Positions 23,392 to 35,688 of a stretch of DNA of 64,000 bases are shown here, piece by piece. The stretch's first letter is position 1. Every line of letters begins with the position of its first letter. Location of the stretch: NCBI RefSeq assembly GCF_016906535.1, contig NC_057385.1, positions 992,001 through 1,056,000 of the forward strand. Direction: 5' to 3'. This DNA is from Rhizoctonia solani (lineage: Eukaryota > Basidiomycota > Agaricomycetes > Cantharellales > Ceratobasidiaceae). The notes beneath the pieces were generated by a model that searched no databases, was not told where the DNA came from, and saw nothing but the letters and a program-made list of their open reading frames with translations. The position numbers and the translations under genes are program-made.

Positions 23392-24484
23392 ATGGCAGAG
23401 ACAGAGCAGCCTAATGTTCCCTTCTTCAAGAAGAAAGCTCGTGCGCGTCCTACCACAGCTCGCCAACGCTCAGCTTCGCCTTCAAGCGAGGCAAACAATG
23501 CCAATGCTGGACCTTCGAAAACTCAAGTGGTTCTCCCCAAAAGCGACAAATTGTTAATCCACTGGTACAAGGCACCAAAACGGGCTCGTACAGATAACGA
23601 TGACGGCCCTGACGTACAATGGAAGCTGGTGGAGGTATTTCGCGAGAGGAAGCCGAGCTCGAGCTCGAGATAATGGACGGCGAGGAGGCTGCAGAGGTCC
23701 TACGAAAAGCAGCGAGAGATGCAGGCAAAGAGGACCTGCCCGACGATGGGATGTATAGGGGTCAGGCCTCGTACAAGACTCACATCAAGAAACGAACGGA
23801 TGGTGAGCCTCCAAAGGCTATGAGGGTCGGACCCCAACGAGGAAGCAACACTATCAAGACTGTTACACTTGTCGACTACCAGCCAGACGTGTGTAAGGAC
23901 TATAAGGGTGAGTCTTTGCTTCTGTACTGAAGGAGGCCTGCTAACGCGTCTTACAGAGACTGGATACTGCGGTTTTGGCGACACATGTAAATTCTTGCAC
24001 GACCGAGGAACTTGTGAGTTTGTAAGCCAACCAACTGGCAATGTCACTAACAACGCCACAGACATGCAAGGCTGGCAGCTCGACAAAATGTATGAAAATA
24101 CTCAGAACCAGACTGGCGGTGGTGGTGACGACGACTCGGATTCTTCAGACGAAGACATTCCCTTTGCTTGCTATATTTGCAAGAAAGAATATACTGACCC
24201 GTGAGCATCTCCTCCGTTCGATTGCGTTATCACTTACTGATCCGAGTGTTTTAGCGTTGTGACACGCTGTGGGCACTACTTTTGCTCAGCGTGCGCCATC
24301 AAGCGGTTTGCGAAAACACCGAAATGCATGGCATGTGGAGCACCGGCGGTATATTCAACCGTGCCGATAAGGTTATCAAAAGTTGAAAGACAAGCAGGCG
24401 GCCAAGGAGGCAGCTGGTGATAGTGACAAAGAGGATGGACCAAAGATAGCTATTGGGTCTGATGATGAAGCTGGGAGCGATTAA
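23392..24484 (+). CDS. CWC24: pre-mRNA-splicing factor Cwc24 / RNF113 type
   Basis: A spliceosome-associated protein with a CCCH zinc finger and a RING finger, nuclear. The start gives MAETEQPNVPFFKKKARARP. Then AELELEIMDGEEAAEVL, SYKTHIKKRTD, the CCCH finger [34 protein letters not shown], a Ser/Asp stretch, and the RING: CYICKKEYTDPVVTRCGHYF, CSACAIKRF, KCMACG. Introns start at about 23909, 24013 and 24201. The C-terminal tail (IFNRADKVIKKLKDKQAAKE, ending GSDDEAGSD, stop 24482-24484) is in a different frame. Three single missing bases explain the shifts: 23622-23624, 24346-24349 and 24378-24381. The domain order and length match the family, so the gene itself is probably intact. Confidence 0.85.
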
Positions 24485-24668
24485 CACTAATCGGACTATC
24501 TAGTTTATTCCTTGCAATCGTGTATTTTTACTTTGTGGAGTTTACGATTTAGACAACTGGCACGAGTTTGTATAAACAACGCGTGACAGCGCAAGTTTTG
24601 GCAATAGTATTCCGATAGATAACCAAGAAAATTACTGAGGAGGCTGGAAGCTGTCAGGAAATTGGACT

Positions 24669-25442
24669 TTAGTTCGTATCACTGTACAAGGTTAGGTGAA
24701 CCACGTACCCTGGCGGCGGGCCACCTTGGAATCCGGGTGGAGGGAATGGCATACCGGGAGGGAAGCCTGGAGGGGGCATTCTGTATACAAATTGATTAGT
24801 CTAATTGAACTGATCTACCATTTGGTAGCTTACCTCGTCCAAAGCCAGGCATACCAGGCGGCATACCAGGGGGAGGTGCGCCAAAAGGCATGGGACGGCC
24901 GGCCATGGCTGGAGGGGGCATGCCACCTATAACGCGGTTAATATGTATATAGTCAGGATACTAAAACTGCTCACCTGGTGGCATCATTCCAATTCCGCGA
25001 CCAGCGGGCATACCGCGTCCAGGTCCAGCAGGCAGCTGAAGCACAAAACCCGTGAATAAAACAAAATATCTCCTTGCCATTGTCACATACCGTGCTCTTG
25101 TTCTTGTCCTCATCTCCAGCAGGTGGTGGTCCTTCGACACTGATACTGACAACTCCTCGAAGAATAATCAACCCAAGGGTCCGCTTCAATTCCTGCTCAA
25201 CGCCGCCCTGGTCCGACTTTTTGGACTTGACGCGCCGGAACTCTTCGCAATCCGCAAGAACGAGGTTCATATGCTTGTCAAATGCAAGCATCTGTCCAGT
25301 GAGGGCACGGCCATCGTTCAATGTGATTTTGAGCCTCCAGTTTACGAGCGACAGCATTTTGCCGCCTTTACTTTTGCTTGGAGGCTACCATAATATTGAG
25401 TCAGTGAGCTACAGTAATTTACGTTGCATAGACACGCACCAT
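24669..25442 (-). CDS. SMB1: small nuclear ribonucleoprotein SmB/SmN
   Basis: Core Sm-ring subunit of the U1, U2, U4 and U5 snRNPs. The first exon is just the ATG (25440-25442), followed by an intron at 25385-25439. The Sm fold is plain: KMLSLVNWRLKITLNDGRAL, GQMLAFDKHMNLVLADCEEF, RRVKSKKSDQ, LGLIILRGVVSISVEGPPP. The C-terminal half is Gly/Met/Pro-rich (PAGPGRGMPAGRGIGMMPPG and related), typical of SmB, where such repeats are arginine-methylation sites and bind proline-reading domains. Three further introns split this tail; the last exon and stop (24669-24671) are tentative. It is divergent with the cyclotransferase gene, 187 bases away. Confidence 0.9.
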
Positions 25443-25629
25443 CTTGGACTAATTGAGCGCTGATACGAAATCAGCTTCTGGTTCAAAAAATGGGTTGGGG
25501 GTTGGTGGACGACGGCCGCGAGGTGCGAATGAACGGCGCCTACCGGACGGGGGTGCGTGCTGATATGACTAAGCACGCTGTGGGTTTATTCCTCGCATAA
25601 TCGTGCGGGATTCCTGCCAGCGGTTCACC

Positions 25630-27049
25630 ATGTATACCTTATCTCGACTGGCAACTGCAGCTTGCTTGTTCGCATCGATATTGGGCCAGGCTGTCAAGTC
25701 CCGCGAGAATTCAAGAAATTATCTACCCCGGACTTGGTGTCCATTGCTACACTCAGGGATGTCACGTACAATGTCGACCATACGAATCCCAAGTCACATT
25801 TAGCTCATATCCTAATACCAAGGCCGCGTGAGTCTCTTGTTTATCTCTAAATTGGGGGAACATCTTTGACGTGTACTGTAGCTGATACCGCGAATAATAC
25901 GGCCGTCCGTAATTATCTTGTAAAGACTATGAAGGATCTTAACTGGGATGTCGAGGAAGACTCGTTCACGTCCAACACCCCCTATGGAGAGAAGCGGTTC
26001 ACAAATGTTATAGCTACTAAGAATCCTGAGGCCCAAGGAGGCTCGTATTGGCCCACATTTCGACAGTAAATATTTTGCTACGTATCCTGACAGCCAAGTG
26101 AGCTCCCGTATAGCTTTGAGTTCCCGATTTATATTAAAACAAAGGTAGTTTGTAGGAGCAACGGATTCTGCTGCACCTTGTGCGATGCTACTCGATCTGG
26201 CGCAGACACTTGATGGACTACTGAACGAGAGGCAGAAGCGTATCGACGCCGGACAAGAAGATGAGGATGATAAGAGGCTGTGAACACTACACTACAGATT
26301 TATTCTTCGACGGTGAAGAAGCATTCAAGGATTGGACTCACACCGACTCGTTGTACGGTGCACGGTCAGTATTACTTAACACCCTCAAGCTACAACCTTC
26401 TAACCGCATATGGGACCAGACACCTGGCCGAGAAATGGGCTACAACCTACTTGGAACCAAGCTCAAAACGCAAACTATATCCAGTCCAAACAGTTCTTTC
26501 CACCATTGAGCATTTTGTCCTACTCGACCTTCTTGGTGCTCCAACGCCCCTCATTCGATCCTACTTCCCTTCCACAGCTTGGCTATTCGATGAAATGGCT
26601 AGCGCAGAGACTAGATTAGGCACTGCGGGTGCACTGGATGAGAGTGACTTCAAGTGGGACCCTCATAAGAGTGGGTTCTTCATGCCTCGTACGGGATATC
26701 AGTCGTCGTGGGGTGGAATCGAGGATGACCATATCCCATTCCTTGAAAGGGGAGTGAGCATTTTGCATATCATCGCCTCTCCATTCCCGAGAGTTTGGCA
26801 CACACTAGCTGTGGGTAGCATTTCCGTCTTTTCCGCTTATTGCTAGTCTAACTCTGGATACAGGATGATGCAAACGCCCACTTGCCCACAATGAAACACT
26901 GGAACATGGTCCTTCGGGTGTTCACTGCCGAATATCTCGGCCTCAGACCGGCAAATTCTTCGGCCAACCAACCAAGAAGCGAGTCAATCTCCAAGGCTAC
27001 CGAAGAACTAGTGAGTTTACTTGCTTCCTTCAAACAGAACAATTGTTGA
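25630..27049 (+). CDS. glutaminyl-peptide cyclotransferase (QC, M28-like)
   Basis: A secretory-pathway zinc enzyme that turns N-terminal Gln into pyroglutamate. The signal peptide is [20 protein letters not shown]. Landmarks: [47 protein letters not shown], an AHFDSKYF-like zinc block, [38 protein letters not shown] (catalytic EE), [26 protein letters not shown], and [18 protein letters not shown]. The stop is 27047-27049. Frame losses of one base occur near 25706-25710, 26032-26034, about 26052 and 26279-26281; conserved blocks continue correctly past each. Length is normal for QC. It is convergent with the JmjC gene. Confidence 0.87.
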
Positions 27050-27299
27050 CGGTGTTAGGGGCAGTAGTAGTCCCGTACATAATGTCCGCCGTACTTTCGA
27101 GCGCCTTGGCCGCTTGGATAGGATTTTGGTAGAATTCTCTTGGGAGATAGGTTAGATAGTGTGTATATGCTGTTCGCTTGTCGTGCAATTCGTAATAAAC
27201 TACTTGAAGTTTATTTTTCGGAGTCAGCAAGTACGGTAATCCAAAACATCCGTGCATGGGGTATGCCCACTGTATCACGTAGGTCAACATATTCAACTC

Positions 27300-29165
27300 T
27301 TACTCCTCATCGTCATTGCTCCCTTCCACCTCGAATCCAAATGAAAACCACATACCACACCCTCGGCAGGGTGGGTTTCTTCAACTGCTCCCACACGGAC
27401 TGTTGTTTCCGTTGCCCTTTCGAGATCCCTTGTTTAGCACAGCCAAGGCGTTCTCTAGATTCTCTGGTCTCTCCTTCCGGAGAACGTCACAAAAGATTTC
27501 ATACAGATCCGCGCAAGCGATATCTTCTGCCCACCCAGACGTTTGGTCAGGTTTGTCGCGCATGAAGCGGAGTACGTTTACAAGCTGATTGTATTTTGTG
27601 CGCCAACGGAAAGAGTGGAAAGTTTGGTTTAGTTGGATGATATGTTGAAGTAGGTTAGTAGCGAACCCAGAATATCTGCATGCGTTATTACTCACCTCGT
27701 GTTCAGACGCAAAGTTTTGAGTAACTGCAACTGATGGCTCGAGGTTCACTACAAGATGCCACCATCCACTTGGCCTACACGGTATCAGTATACATCTATG
27801 CGCTCATATTCCAAGCAACATACACGTAAACAATCTCCCCCGCTCTGCATACTCCCACTCGCATCTTGCCAGTACCACGGCCGTACGTAGACCAGGCATT
27901 ATCAAAATAAGACATGAACCATTCTTATTTAGAGTTCAAAGTCAGATCTATTATTTTTCATGTGTGCCAGAAAGTTTGAAAACTAACCTGCGAGTGAGAG
28001 TGGAGATGTGACCTCTGCTTCATCTGAGGAAACGTATACCCCTGGAGGCAACACGTCTGGTGGGAACATTACCCATCCTTACAAAAGAAGGTATTAGAAT
28101 AACAGGAGGTATGAGGCTTTGAAATGTGTTACCTTTGCTTCCTGTGATCACCTGCGTTGCGATAAATGAGTGACCATTATATGCAATAATGAATTGCGGA
28201 CATACAGCATTCCAAGCACTGGTTGCATTTGGGTCTTTGTGAAAGGTGCTTCCTGATTTTGCTGGACCTACGATCTATGCTATATTAATGGTCATGGTAC
28301 TGGCTAGTAATGCAAGGCGGCTCACCAGCCATCGATAATCGGGTCTCTTGTCACCCATGAGCTGAAATAGGTCTTCACTCAGGAGCTGGTGTATAATCTG
28401 CGCCCATTTCAGTTTTTTCGACAAATCGACTATCAAACAAGTATAGTGGGGCCATCCTCTGGACAGTTTTCGGCGTAAGTCCAGTATGTTCGCAGAGTAC
28501 AGTCGAAAGCCTCGGCACGGAACGAAATATCGGAGTATTTTTAAGAAGATTTGAGGTATCCCATAACGGTTTCCCCTCTGAGCTACAGAGCAGAAAGCGG
28601 GCAGCCAAGGTGCTCTAGTGCGTTGGTGACAACGAATGGCTCGAGGATGACGATGCGAATTCATTGGCTATTGATTTGCTCTATACGGGTCATATTAAGC
28701 CGAAACAGGTCGTCACGATTATTTCGTGGATAGAAGTATCGGTTCAAGTCCGTGTTGGCGCATAGGTAAGGTTGGTACAACTCGTCTGAGAAAACCCGGT
28801 GCAGTCGATGGTTGGCGTAAGTCGCATACATCGATCCCCGCCTTTCCTCGGCGTTCCAGTAGAAGTAAATGCTTGTAGGTAAGTTTTTCTCCACGTCCCG
28901 GCCCATCCATCTAGTCTCCCATTCGCTGTTCGTATATAGAGGTCTTTCCATATTGGCTGATGTGCGCAGTAAGCGAACAACGCCTTGGAGCAGGAGCCCA
29001 GTAAGAGAATATCTCTTGCATCTAAAAGCCCGATTATTCCCAGTATTAAAGAATCTGATAGCACATCAAAGCTGCCTAGACCTCGTCGCCTTATTGATGA
29101 GCTATGTTTGAAAAGGAGGTTGCCTGAAGGCTTTATCCCGGAATGTGAAAATGATGATGGTTACT
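27300..29165 (-). CDS. F-box / JmjC protein, JMJD6 type
   Basis: Probable Fe(II)/2-oxoglutarate hydroxylase fused to an F-box, suggesting an SCF-linked adaptor. The F-box region is LSDSLILGIIGLLDARDILL to AYCAHQPIWKDLYIR. The JmjC part: LFDSRFVEKTEMGADYTPAP, EDLFQLMGDKRPDYRWL, GSTFHKDPNATSAWNA (first His and Asp iron ligands), SYFDNAWSTYGRG, PSGWWHLVVNLEPSVAVTQN (second His). The C-terminal exon carries KERPENLENALAVLNKG and ends FGFEVEGSNDDEE (stop 27300-27302), in another frame. Introns of about 50 bases separate the exons. The coding frame runs upstream past the F-box to about 29160 without an ATG, so a 5' exon is missing from my model. Substrate unknown. Confidence 0.75.
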
Positions 29166-29432
29166 TTGGATATCCTCATTGGCACTGTCCCTTCGTAGAC
29201 GTTTGGTATGAGCTGCATTTAATGCTAGCTAGTCTCGAGAGGTGAGATGTGTCGCTTGTTGAGGTAGAGGTTATCTGTGTAACAGCCATGGTGGTAGAGT
29301 ACGTTTTATTGAATAAACCAGTATTGTTTCTGGTTAGAAAATCCATTTCAAATCAAGGGATCAATATCTTATCGCTGGCAATTGACCACCTCATAACCCA
29401 GGTAAACAACTTCACCCAGCCACCTGTCCCAG

Positions 29433-30802
29433 TCTAATTCCTACTCCAGAAGTCGTACTAGTGACTGGATCATACGATCACGAGATTCGGTTCTGGGAAG
29501 CTTGGAGTGGCCTTTGCTCCAGAACGATTCAGAGGTCGGGAGAATCTGGGGTAGGTTATTGCTTTTTTATGAGCCGCGTCGTATTGGCATGAGTCTGATC
29601 GTTAGAAAGCAAGTGAACCGGTTGTCTATTTCTCCAGAGTACGGCTTATATAAAACTATTCAATATTCACTCAATTGATTGGTTACTCTAGCAAACGACT
29701 TCTAGCAGCCGCTATCTACACTAAAGTACATATTTATGACATAGCTGGTAATTCCAGTACCCCAGTGGGTTTTTCACTCCTATGTCCCTCGAAGACTCAC
29801 CGAAAATCCCTACAGCGAGCTGTTTTCGAAGGTCACAAAGGAAACGTAACGTCAGTATCTTTTCATTCCGAAGGAAAGTGGGTTGTCACTGGGAGTGAGG
29901 ATGGCACCATTCGTATATGGGACTTGAGAACATCAAACCTCCATCGAGTATATGAAATGAAGTACCTAGTGAGTTTTCTCCCTGTTTGATTAGTCCTGTT
30001 ACTCATAACGAGTATTATAGTAAACGACGTTTGTATACATCCGAATCAGGGCGAATTAATTTCTTGTGACCAAGCAGGAAGGATTCGCCAGTGGGACCTT
30101 ACTCTTCAGGAGGAAGCTTGCACTGTTGAGCTGGTAAGTTTGGTTTTACTCCAGTATTGTATGTTTCTAACAAGGATGCGAGGCACCTGCTGGTGATATC
30201 CCGATTCGTTCTATTAGCATAGCATCGGACGGTTCATGCTTGGTAGCCGGAAATAACAAGGTACGAATACCTTCCCTTTCGGGTTTGATATCACTTGAAA
30301 TATCGTATTGCCAGGGTCGTGTCTATGTGTGGAAGATCAATGAGAGCACACGCGACGGCCCCCGCTACCAAGCCATAACGAAGTTCCAAGCACACAACAA
30401 ATACTTGACACGGTGTCTTTTAAGTCCCGATGTAAAGTAGGTCTGCGGTTTATTCACAAATACGAACTAACTCCTGTGGTCAGGTATCTTGCGACGTGTT
30501 CGGCAGACACAACCGTCAAGAGGGCTTGTTGGTTCCAAACTATGAATTCAAGTTAGACAAAACCTTGCACGGACACCAGCGTTGGGTATGGGATGCTGCA
30601 TTCAGTGCAGACTCAGCTTATCTCGTAACGGGTAAGCAGTAGACGATTGCTGGGGATTGCGACTGACATTTGGGCAGCTTCGTCGGACCATGTTGCACGG
30701 TTATGGGAATTGTCTTCCGGAGAAACGGTACGACAGTATAATGGGCATCATAAAGCGGCCGTGTGCGTGGCATTAAACGACATTAATCTTGTTCCTAATT
30801 AA
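29433..30802 (+). CDS. LST8: TOR complex subunit Lst8 (WD40)
   Basis: A seven-bladed WD40 protein that stabilises the TOR kinase in TORC1 and TORC2. Blades are clear: [163 protein letters not shown]. Its introns are short. One donor (after KYL, near 29969) and one block (about 30510-30560, after TTVK) are out by a base. The stop is 30800-30802. The first certain exon begins near 29433; an upstream ATG (29288) followed at once by a donor-like GTAGAG is a possible first exon, but the join is unresolved. Confidence 0.85.
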
Positions 30803-31246
30803 TTTTGCGAACTACTATATATGCATGTAAGAACTTCGGTTCTTTCCTCATTGATCCTGACCGTGAGATTATAATCATCCTCATGGTTCATGATCTTTGT
30901 TAAGCGACTGATCTAGTAAAATAAAGCGTGCCTTGACTATCTGTACCCAAGAGAGCTTAAGATCTTGAGCTGAGCTTAGCTTGAGTCGGATATGACCAAC
31001 CAATCATATGTACACCCGGCTATTGTATCCTTTAGCTACCCACGCCCACGCCCACCACACCTACACTGGGCTACACAACAACACCTGCAGATTTAATACC
31101 GGCAGTTGAGCGCCAACTTCTTGGCAAACTAAGGCCGAGGCCGATCTGCGAACCGTGCAGAATGTAAGGGTGAGTTATATGACAAATATATTCGGAAGCC
31201 GGGGTCGATCCTTTCCTTCAACTTTGCCAACAATTCCACCTCAATC
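30803..31246. other. intergenic, sphingosine kinase promoter region
   Basis: AT-rich spacer with imperfect repeats of GAGCTTAAG / TGAGCTTAG near 30952-30982. No gene is seen. Confidence 0.45.
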
Positions 31247-32922
31247 ATGTCCCATTCTGAGAGCACCAAGCCACTTCATATTCAAATCACCAAAAAGCCC
31301 GGTATAGTGGAGTTTCTGCCAAGGAATTGGTGGTCCATCATGCTGGTGGTAAGTTGCCCGTGTCTATCCGAACACACCTGTATTGATCTATCAACAGACA
31401 ACGGCGCGAAAACGCGAAAACTTGCTACAAGCCTAAAGAACGTGTTGTATGCAGAAATAGCATCTGGAAACATTCTCAAAATCGCAACCTTGGCTCGCCA
31501 GAAGAAATCACATAGACTTGTGATAGTTGAAGGACAAATACGTGAGCCGGACACGGGCGAAACAGCACAAGTTTGGGTTGATGAATTGATGAGATTGGCT
31601 TATGGCGGTGAGTCGCCCCTGATGCTTGACTAGTGACCATTCACTACGCTTCAGATGTATCGCCCCGTCGCCGGTTCAAGGTTTTCGTGAATCCTGCTGG
31701 TGGACGGGTATGCAGACCAACTTAGTGACGACTTTGATCATTTACATAAAATTTTGAAGGGGAAAGGTGTTCAATTATTCGAAAAAAAGGTCAAACCTAT
31801 CTTATTGGCCGCCCATGGCGAAGTGGACGCTGTTGGTTGGTAAACATGCACTTCGGTTGACATACTAGACTAACATTGTAACAGTGACTACCCACTCCAA
31901 ACACGCTGTCGAACTAGCTCGAGAGTGTGACCTGGATTTTGATGCCCTACTAACTGTATCGGGGGATGGCCTTGTCTTTGAGGTTTTGAACGGGTTTCGG
32001 GAGCGACCCAGACGTGCCAAAGCGTTTGCACTTCCAGTGTGTCCTATTCCAGCTGGAAGCGGAAACGCTCTTTCCATTAGCCTTTTGGGACCAAAGGTAT
32101 TTGGCTTACAGCTTCTAGCTAGTTACTTATACGTTGGTAGGATGGATTCGATGTGGCTCTTGCGGCTCTGAACGCCATTAAAGGTATGGAAGCGTTAAAA
32201 GGACTGTGAATGGTATTGATTAGTTCTTAGGCCAACGGATGCCATATGATCTCTGTTCATTCACCCAAGACGGAAAGACGAGTATATCATTCTTGTCCCA
32301 AGCTATTGGGCTTATGGCAGACCTTGATCTAGGTACTGAGAATATGGTACGTCGACTAATTGCGCTAATATCACTATTATGGTCTGAAAGAAACAGAGGT
32401 GGATGGGGGATACTAGATTTATCGCAGGCTTCCTCAGAGGAGGTGAGGTCTTGATACTCTAGTGAGTCATGAATGGCTCTCTCTGGCTGTATGTTGACGA
32501 TCCATAGCTCTGGGACTATGTCCTATGTGGGTAGAGACCTTATGGCGTTCCCGGTGGCACTTCCGTCGGATGGACTAATTGATATCACGGTTCAAGAGTT
32601 GGTACGTGCTGTTAACGAGCGTTAGTCGTTCGACTAAAAATCCGTGCTTAGGTACCCAGACCTTTAATGGTAAAAATGATTTCTGGTGGAGAAAAGGGAG
32701 ATCAGTTTTTGGCTTCCAACGGTATCTATCCAATTAGCTTTCTGCGCGGGAAGTACACTGACGCTGTAGCAGCAACATTACTTCAAGGCAGAAGCGTACA
32801 GACTCCGCCACGAATTCCACGTTGAGACCCTCAAAGGCCTTGGTACAACCTTGAGCATGACTGGAGCGTGGTATTCAGGTGACTTTGGCAAAGGGAAAAC
32901 AGTAGGCACGGCTCAAAAGTAA
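31247..32922 (+). CDS. sphingosine / long-chain-base kinase (DAGK catalytic domain)
   Basis: Phosphorylates sphingoid bases, producing signalling lipids at membranes; related to yeast Lcb4/Lcb5. The start gives MSHSESTKPLHIQITKKPG. Then ARQKKSHRLVIVEGQI, the nucleotide-binding start FKVFVNPAGGRGKG across an intron, FEKKVKPILLAAHGEVDAV, the catalytic block LLTVSGDGLVFEVLNGFRER, PVCPIPAGSGNALS, a membrane-contact segment SFLSQAIGLMADLDLGTENM, and WDYVLCG-like sequence. The C-terminus YFKAEAYRLR to FGKGKTVGTAQK (stop 32920-32922) lies in its own frame. The join after WWSIMLV near 31350 is off by one base in my reading. About 500 residues; domain order normal. Confidence 0.82.
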
Positions 32923-33215
32923 CCGTTCGCGCCAACAGCTTTCGTTTTCGAAATTTTTGTATTTATTATACGGTCCTACATGCCTGTAGCATAATAATCT
33001 TGCTCTCAGTAGCCAAAATGCGTGACAAAGTAGTAAGGTCACGTGTATCACACTCCCTTATTCACGTGACGAAAGCACGGCCAAACACATGTTTGTTTTG
33101 AGTGCGCATTGCTATTTGGCCGACAGCGCTTGCTGTCACAGTTATAAGCCACCGTCATCAGCGCCGTTCACCACCACACTTACTCTCGACTACCACCCTC
33201 CTCTCTTCTTGCCTT

Positions 33216-33378
33216 GTAAGTGCGATATTAAGAACTTGTAGATCAAGTAACTAATTATTATTATTACTCGATTGATTTAATTTTCGATCGCGTCGTACAG
33301 ACCAATCTTACACTCCAACCCGTGTTTCGTGAGTAAATGGTTATTTGTGAAAACTGCCATGCTAATTCGCGTTTTTAG
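33216..33378 (+). promoter_or_regulatory. 5' leader of H2B with two introns
   Basis: Upstream of the H2B start are two well-formed leader introns: 33216-33300 (GTAAGT to CAG) and 33329-33378 (GTGAGT to TTTTAG), leaving only CTGAAA before the ATG. They imply transcription starts before 33216. A CACGTG-like palindrome sits near 33040 and 33065. Leader introns are common in highly expressed fungal genes. Confidence 0.6.
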
Positions 33379-33384
33379 CTGAAA

Positions 33385-33941
33385 ATGCCTCCCAAGTCGA
33401 CTGCCGCTGAGAAGAAGCCCGCCTCTACTGCCGGCAAGGCACCAGCTAAGGCTCCTGACTCGGCCAAAAAGACTGCTGCAAAGGCATCGGCCTCTGGAGG
33501 AGCTGCTGATGGCGAGAAGAAGAAGCGCAAAAAGTCCCGCAAGGAGACTTACTCTTCCTACATCTACAAGGGTGAGCTTAATTTCGATGTTTTATGGATT
33601 ATACTGGATGTTAACCCACGGCCCCAGTGCTCAAGCAGGTGCACCCCGATACTGGTATCTCCAACAAGGCGATGGCCATTCTCAACTCGTTTGTTAACGA
33701 TATCTTTGAGCGTATTGCCGAGGAAGCTTCCCGTAAGTTCACAATCTCTCAATCTTGCGTGAATGAGAGTATTTAATCGCGGTTAATAGGCCTTGCTTCG
33801 TACTCGAAGAAGTCGACCATCTCGTCGCGCGAGATTCAGACCTCTGTGCGACTAATCCTTCCTGGTGAACTTTCTAAGCACGCCATTTCTGAGGGTACCA
33901 AGTCCGTGACCAAGTTCTCGGCTGGTGCTGGTGGAAAGTAA
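33385..33941 (+). CDS. HTB1: histone H2B
   Basis: Core nucleosome subunit. The N-terminal tail is [20 protein letters not shown], Lys/Ala-rich, then [52 protein letters not shown], and the C-terminal helices [20 protein letters not shown] to [10 protein letters not shown]. Introns are 33572-33627 and 33733-33789; the stop is 33939-33941. The frame is intact with no slip. It is about 140 residues, normal for H2B. The neighbour is not H2A, unlike the paired arrangement common in fungi. Confidence 0.97.
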
Positions 33942-34116
33942 GGGATATGGGGGATTGGTTTACTTGTACTTGCTATCTTTATCGTTGTGTCTTGTTCCCT
34001 AGTTTGTATCAAAATACGATTGTCTGTGGGCATTTACGATTTGTGGTCCGTAGATATAGTATGATATTATCAAGATAACAAATACGGTGTGACATAAGTG
34101 GACAAGAATAATTGCG

Positions 34117-35339
34117 TTAAAATCCTTAGAATAATCGTTATTGAGTGTCTGCATTGACCACTGTTTTGTCAACTTACCGTATTTCGAACCAGCTTCCTTG
34201 CGATTCCGTTTGCCTTGTGCAATCTTCTCTTCCAAGGCCTCGCGATTGGCATATGCTTCTGTTAGCAAGGTGGACAACTGGTGTCGTGAACGAGCCAGTC
34301 CAGTGGATTTTTGTACCTGTATGAAATATAAAAGTTCAGTCTGGTGGTCAAACATAGAACACCACGAATAATTTGCCTTCATACGAGGTACAGCAGGCGC
34401 GTCTGAAGGGGTCGTTGTGACCGCTTTTCTCTTTTCTAACTCTGCAATCTGCCCTTGACGAAGTTCTTCGCTGGGATCGAAAGTAGCCATGTCCTCCTTA
34501 GACCTATCAGCAAATTCGCGAGCCTCACTCTTGTTCCCAGTCTGCAAGTCCGGACCTGACGTAAGTTGTTCAATAACCTTTTTATAATACTTCGGATCGT
34601 GCATGGCCCATTCGCCAGAAGGTAGTTGATAATATCCTGGGTATGGATCGAAAAGGGTGGGTACTGGTGGTTCAAAGTCTTTGACTTCCGGTGCTGACAT
34701 TAAAGTTATGGAAGAGCTTGTGCTTGGTGCTGTACCAGAGGTTGGTATGGACGGCGCAGCACTTGTTGAGCCTAAGTTGCACCCATGAGCAAAGTCAATG
34801 CGTAGATATACTAGCCAACGAACCTAACGAGAAGAAATCCACCGACGGTGCGGATTCAATGGCTGGCGGAGGAGGCTTGGCTTGTGCTTTTGCCTTGGCC
34901 ATAGCAGGAGGGAGGAATAGGCCATTTGAAGTCGACTGAGTATCGGAAGATGTAGTGCTTGCTGTTGAGAAATTCAATGCAGGCCCACCACCTCCACCAA
35001 GTACTCTTTTTGGTTCGGGAAGAATAGGTGTTGCGTTCTTGGGAGCCGGTAGAGCTGAGAAAAGAGAAGATGATCCAGCACCTTTCGTCCCAGGGCCTAG
35101 TGTACGAGGTTTCTTTTGCGCCCGTTCCGAGTCGTTGTCGTCGGCGTCATCGAATTTCGGTGCCTCGACAGTAATCCGCACGGGGCCATCTCGCCTTTTC
35201 TTTGGAGGGGGAAGAGCAAGTGAAGAGCCCAGAGAACCATTGGATGATTTGGAGTCGCCAGTTTTGGGAGGGGGCGTAGTTTGCTTAGTCTCTCTTCTCC
35301 CTCGCTGTCGGAGCCATAAGATGCCAAGCCACCTAGCAT
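34117..35339 (-). CDS. PRCC-like nuclear protein
   Basis: Related to the proline-rich mitotic-checkpoint/splicing-associated protein PRCC; its fungal role is little known. The start MLGGLASYGSDSEGE is typical, followed by a Pro/Lys-rich region (TTPPPKTGD, LALPPPKKRRDGPVRI), SLFSALPAPKNATPILPEPK, then the conserved C-terminal half: FEPPVPTLFDPYPGYYQLPS, GEWAMHDPKYYKKV, LARSRHQLSTLLTEAYANRE, GKRNRKEAGSKYGF with stop 34117-34119. Introns occur near 34148, 34325-34376 and 34765-34825. One missing base near 35285-35295 separates the first few residues from the rest. Confidence 0.7.
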
Positions 35340-35688
35340 TACGAAATTATACAGAAGATTCTAAGATGGTAGACTGCAGTTGGGGCTGGTACAGGACAAT
35401 GGATATATACACCTAATTCGCCGGGTGATCGAACGTGGTGGCGGGAGTCAAGTACGGGGGCGCCACACGAGCCGTGGCTGTGTATAGATAACACAACATC
35501 ATCAGACGTAACTTATCAGTGCTACGGCATTATCATCAAATCCGCTCCTTATTTAACTTCGAGATGTGTAATTGCATTCTTTCTCAATGGCTTTATAGGA
35601 TGATTTGGTCTCGTACCACACATACCGTATCCCCAACCAACTGCTTGGTCTTTCTTTAGAACTGACTCGACTCGAGAATCGCGCGATA

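Noticed and set aside
28738..28749. GGTTCAAGTCC, resembling a tRNA B-box
   Set aside because: It lies inside the coding part of the F-box/JmjC gene and no A-box or cloverleaf can be drawn around it.
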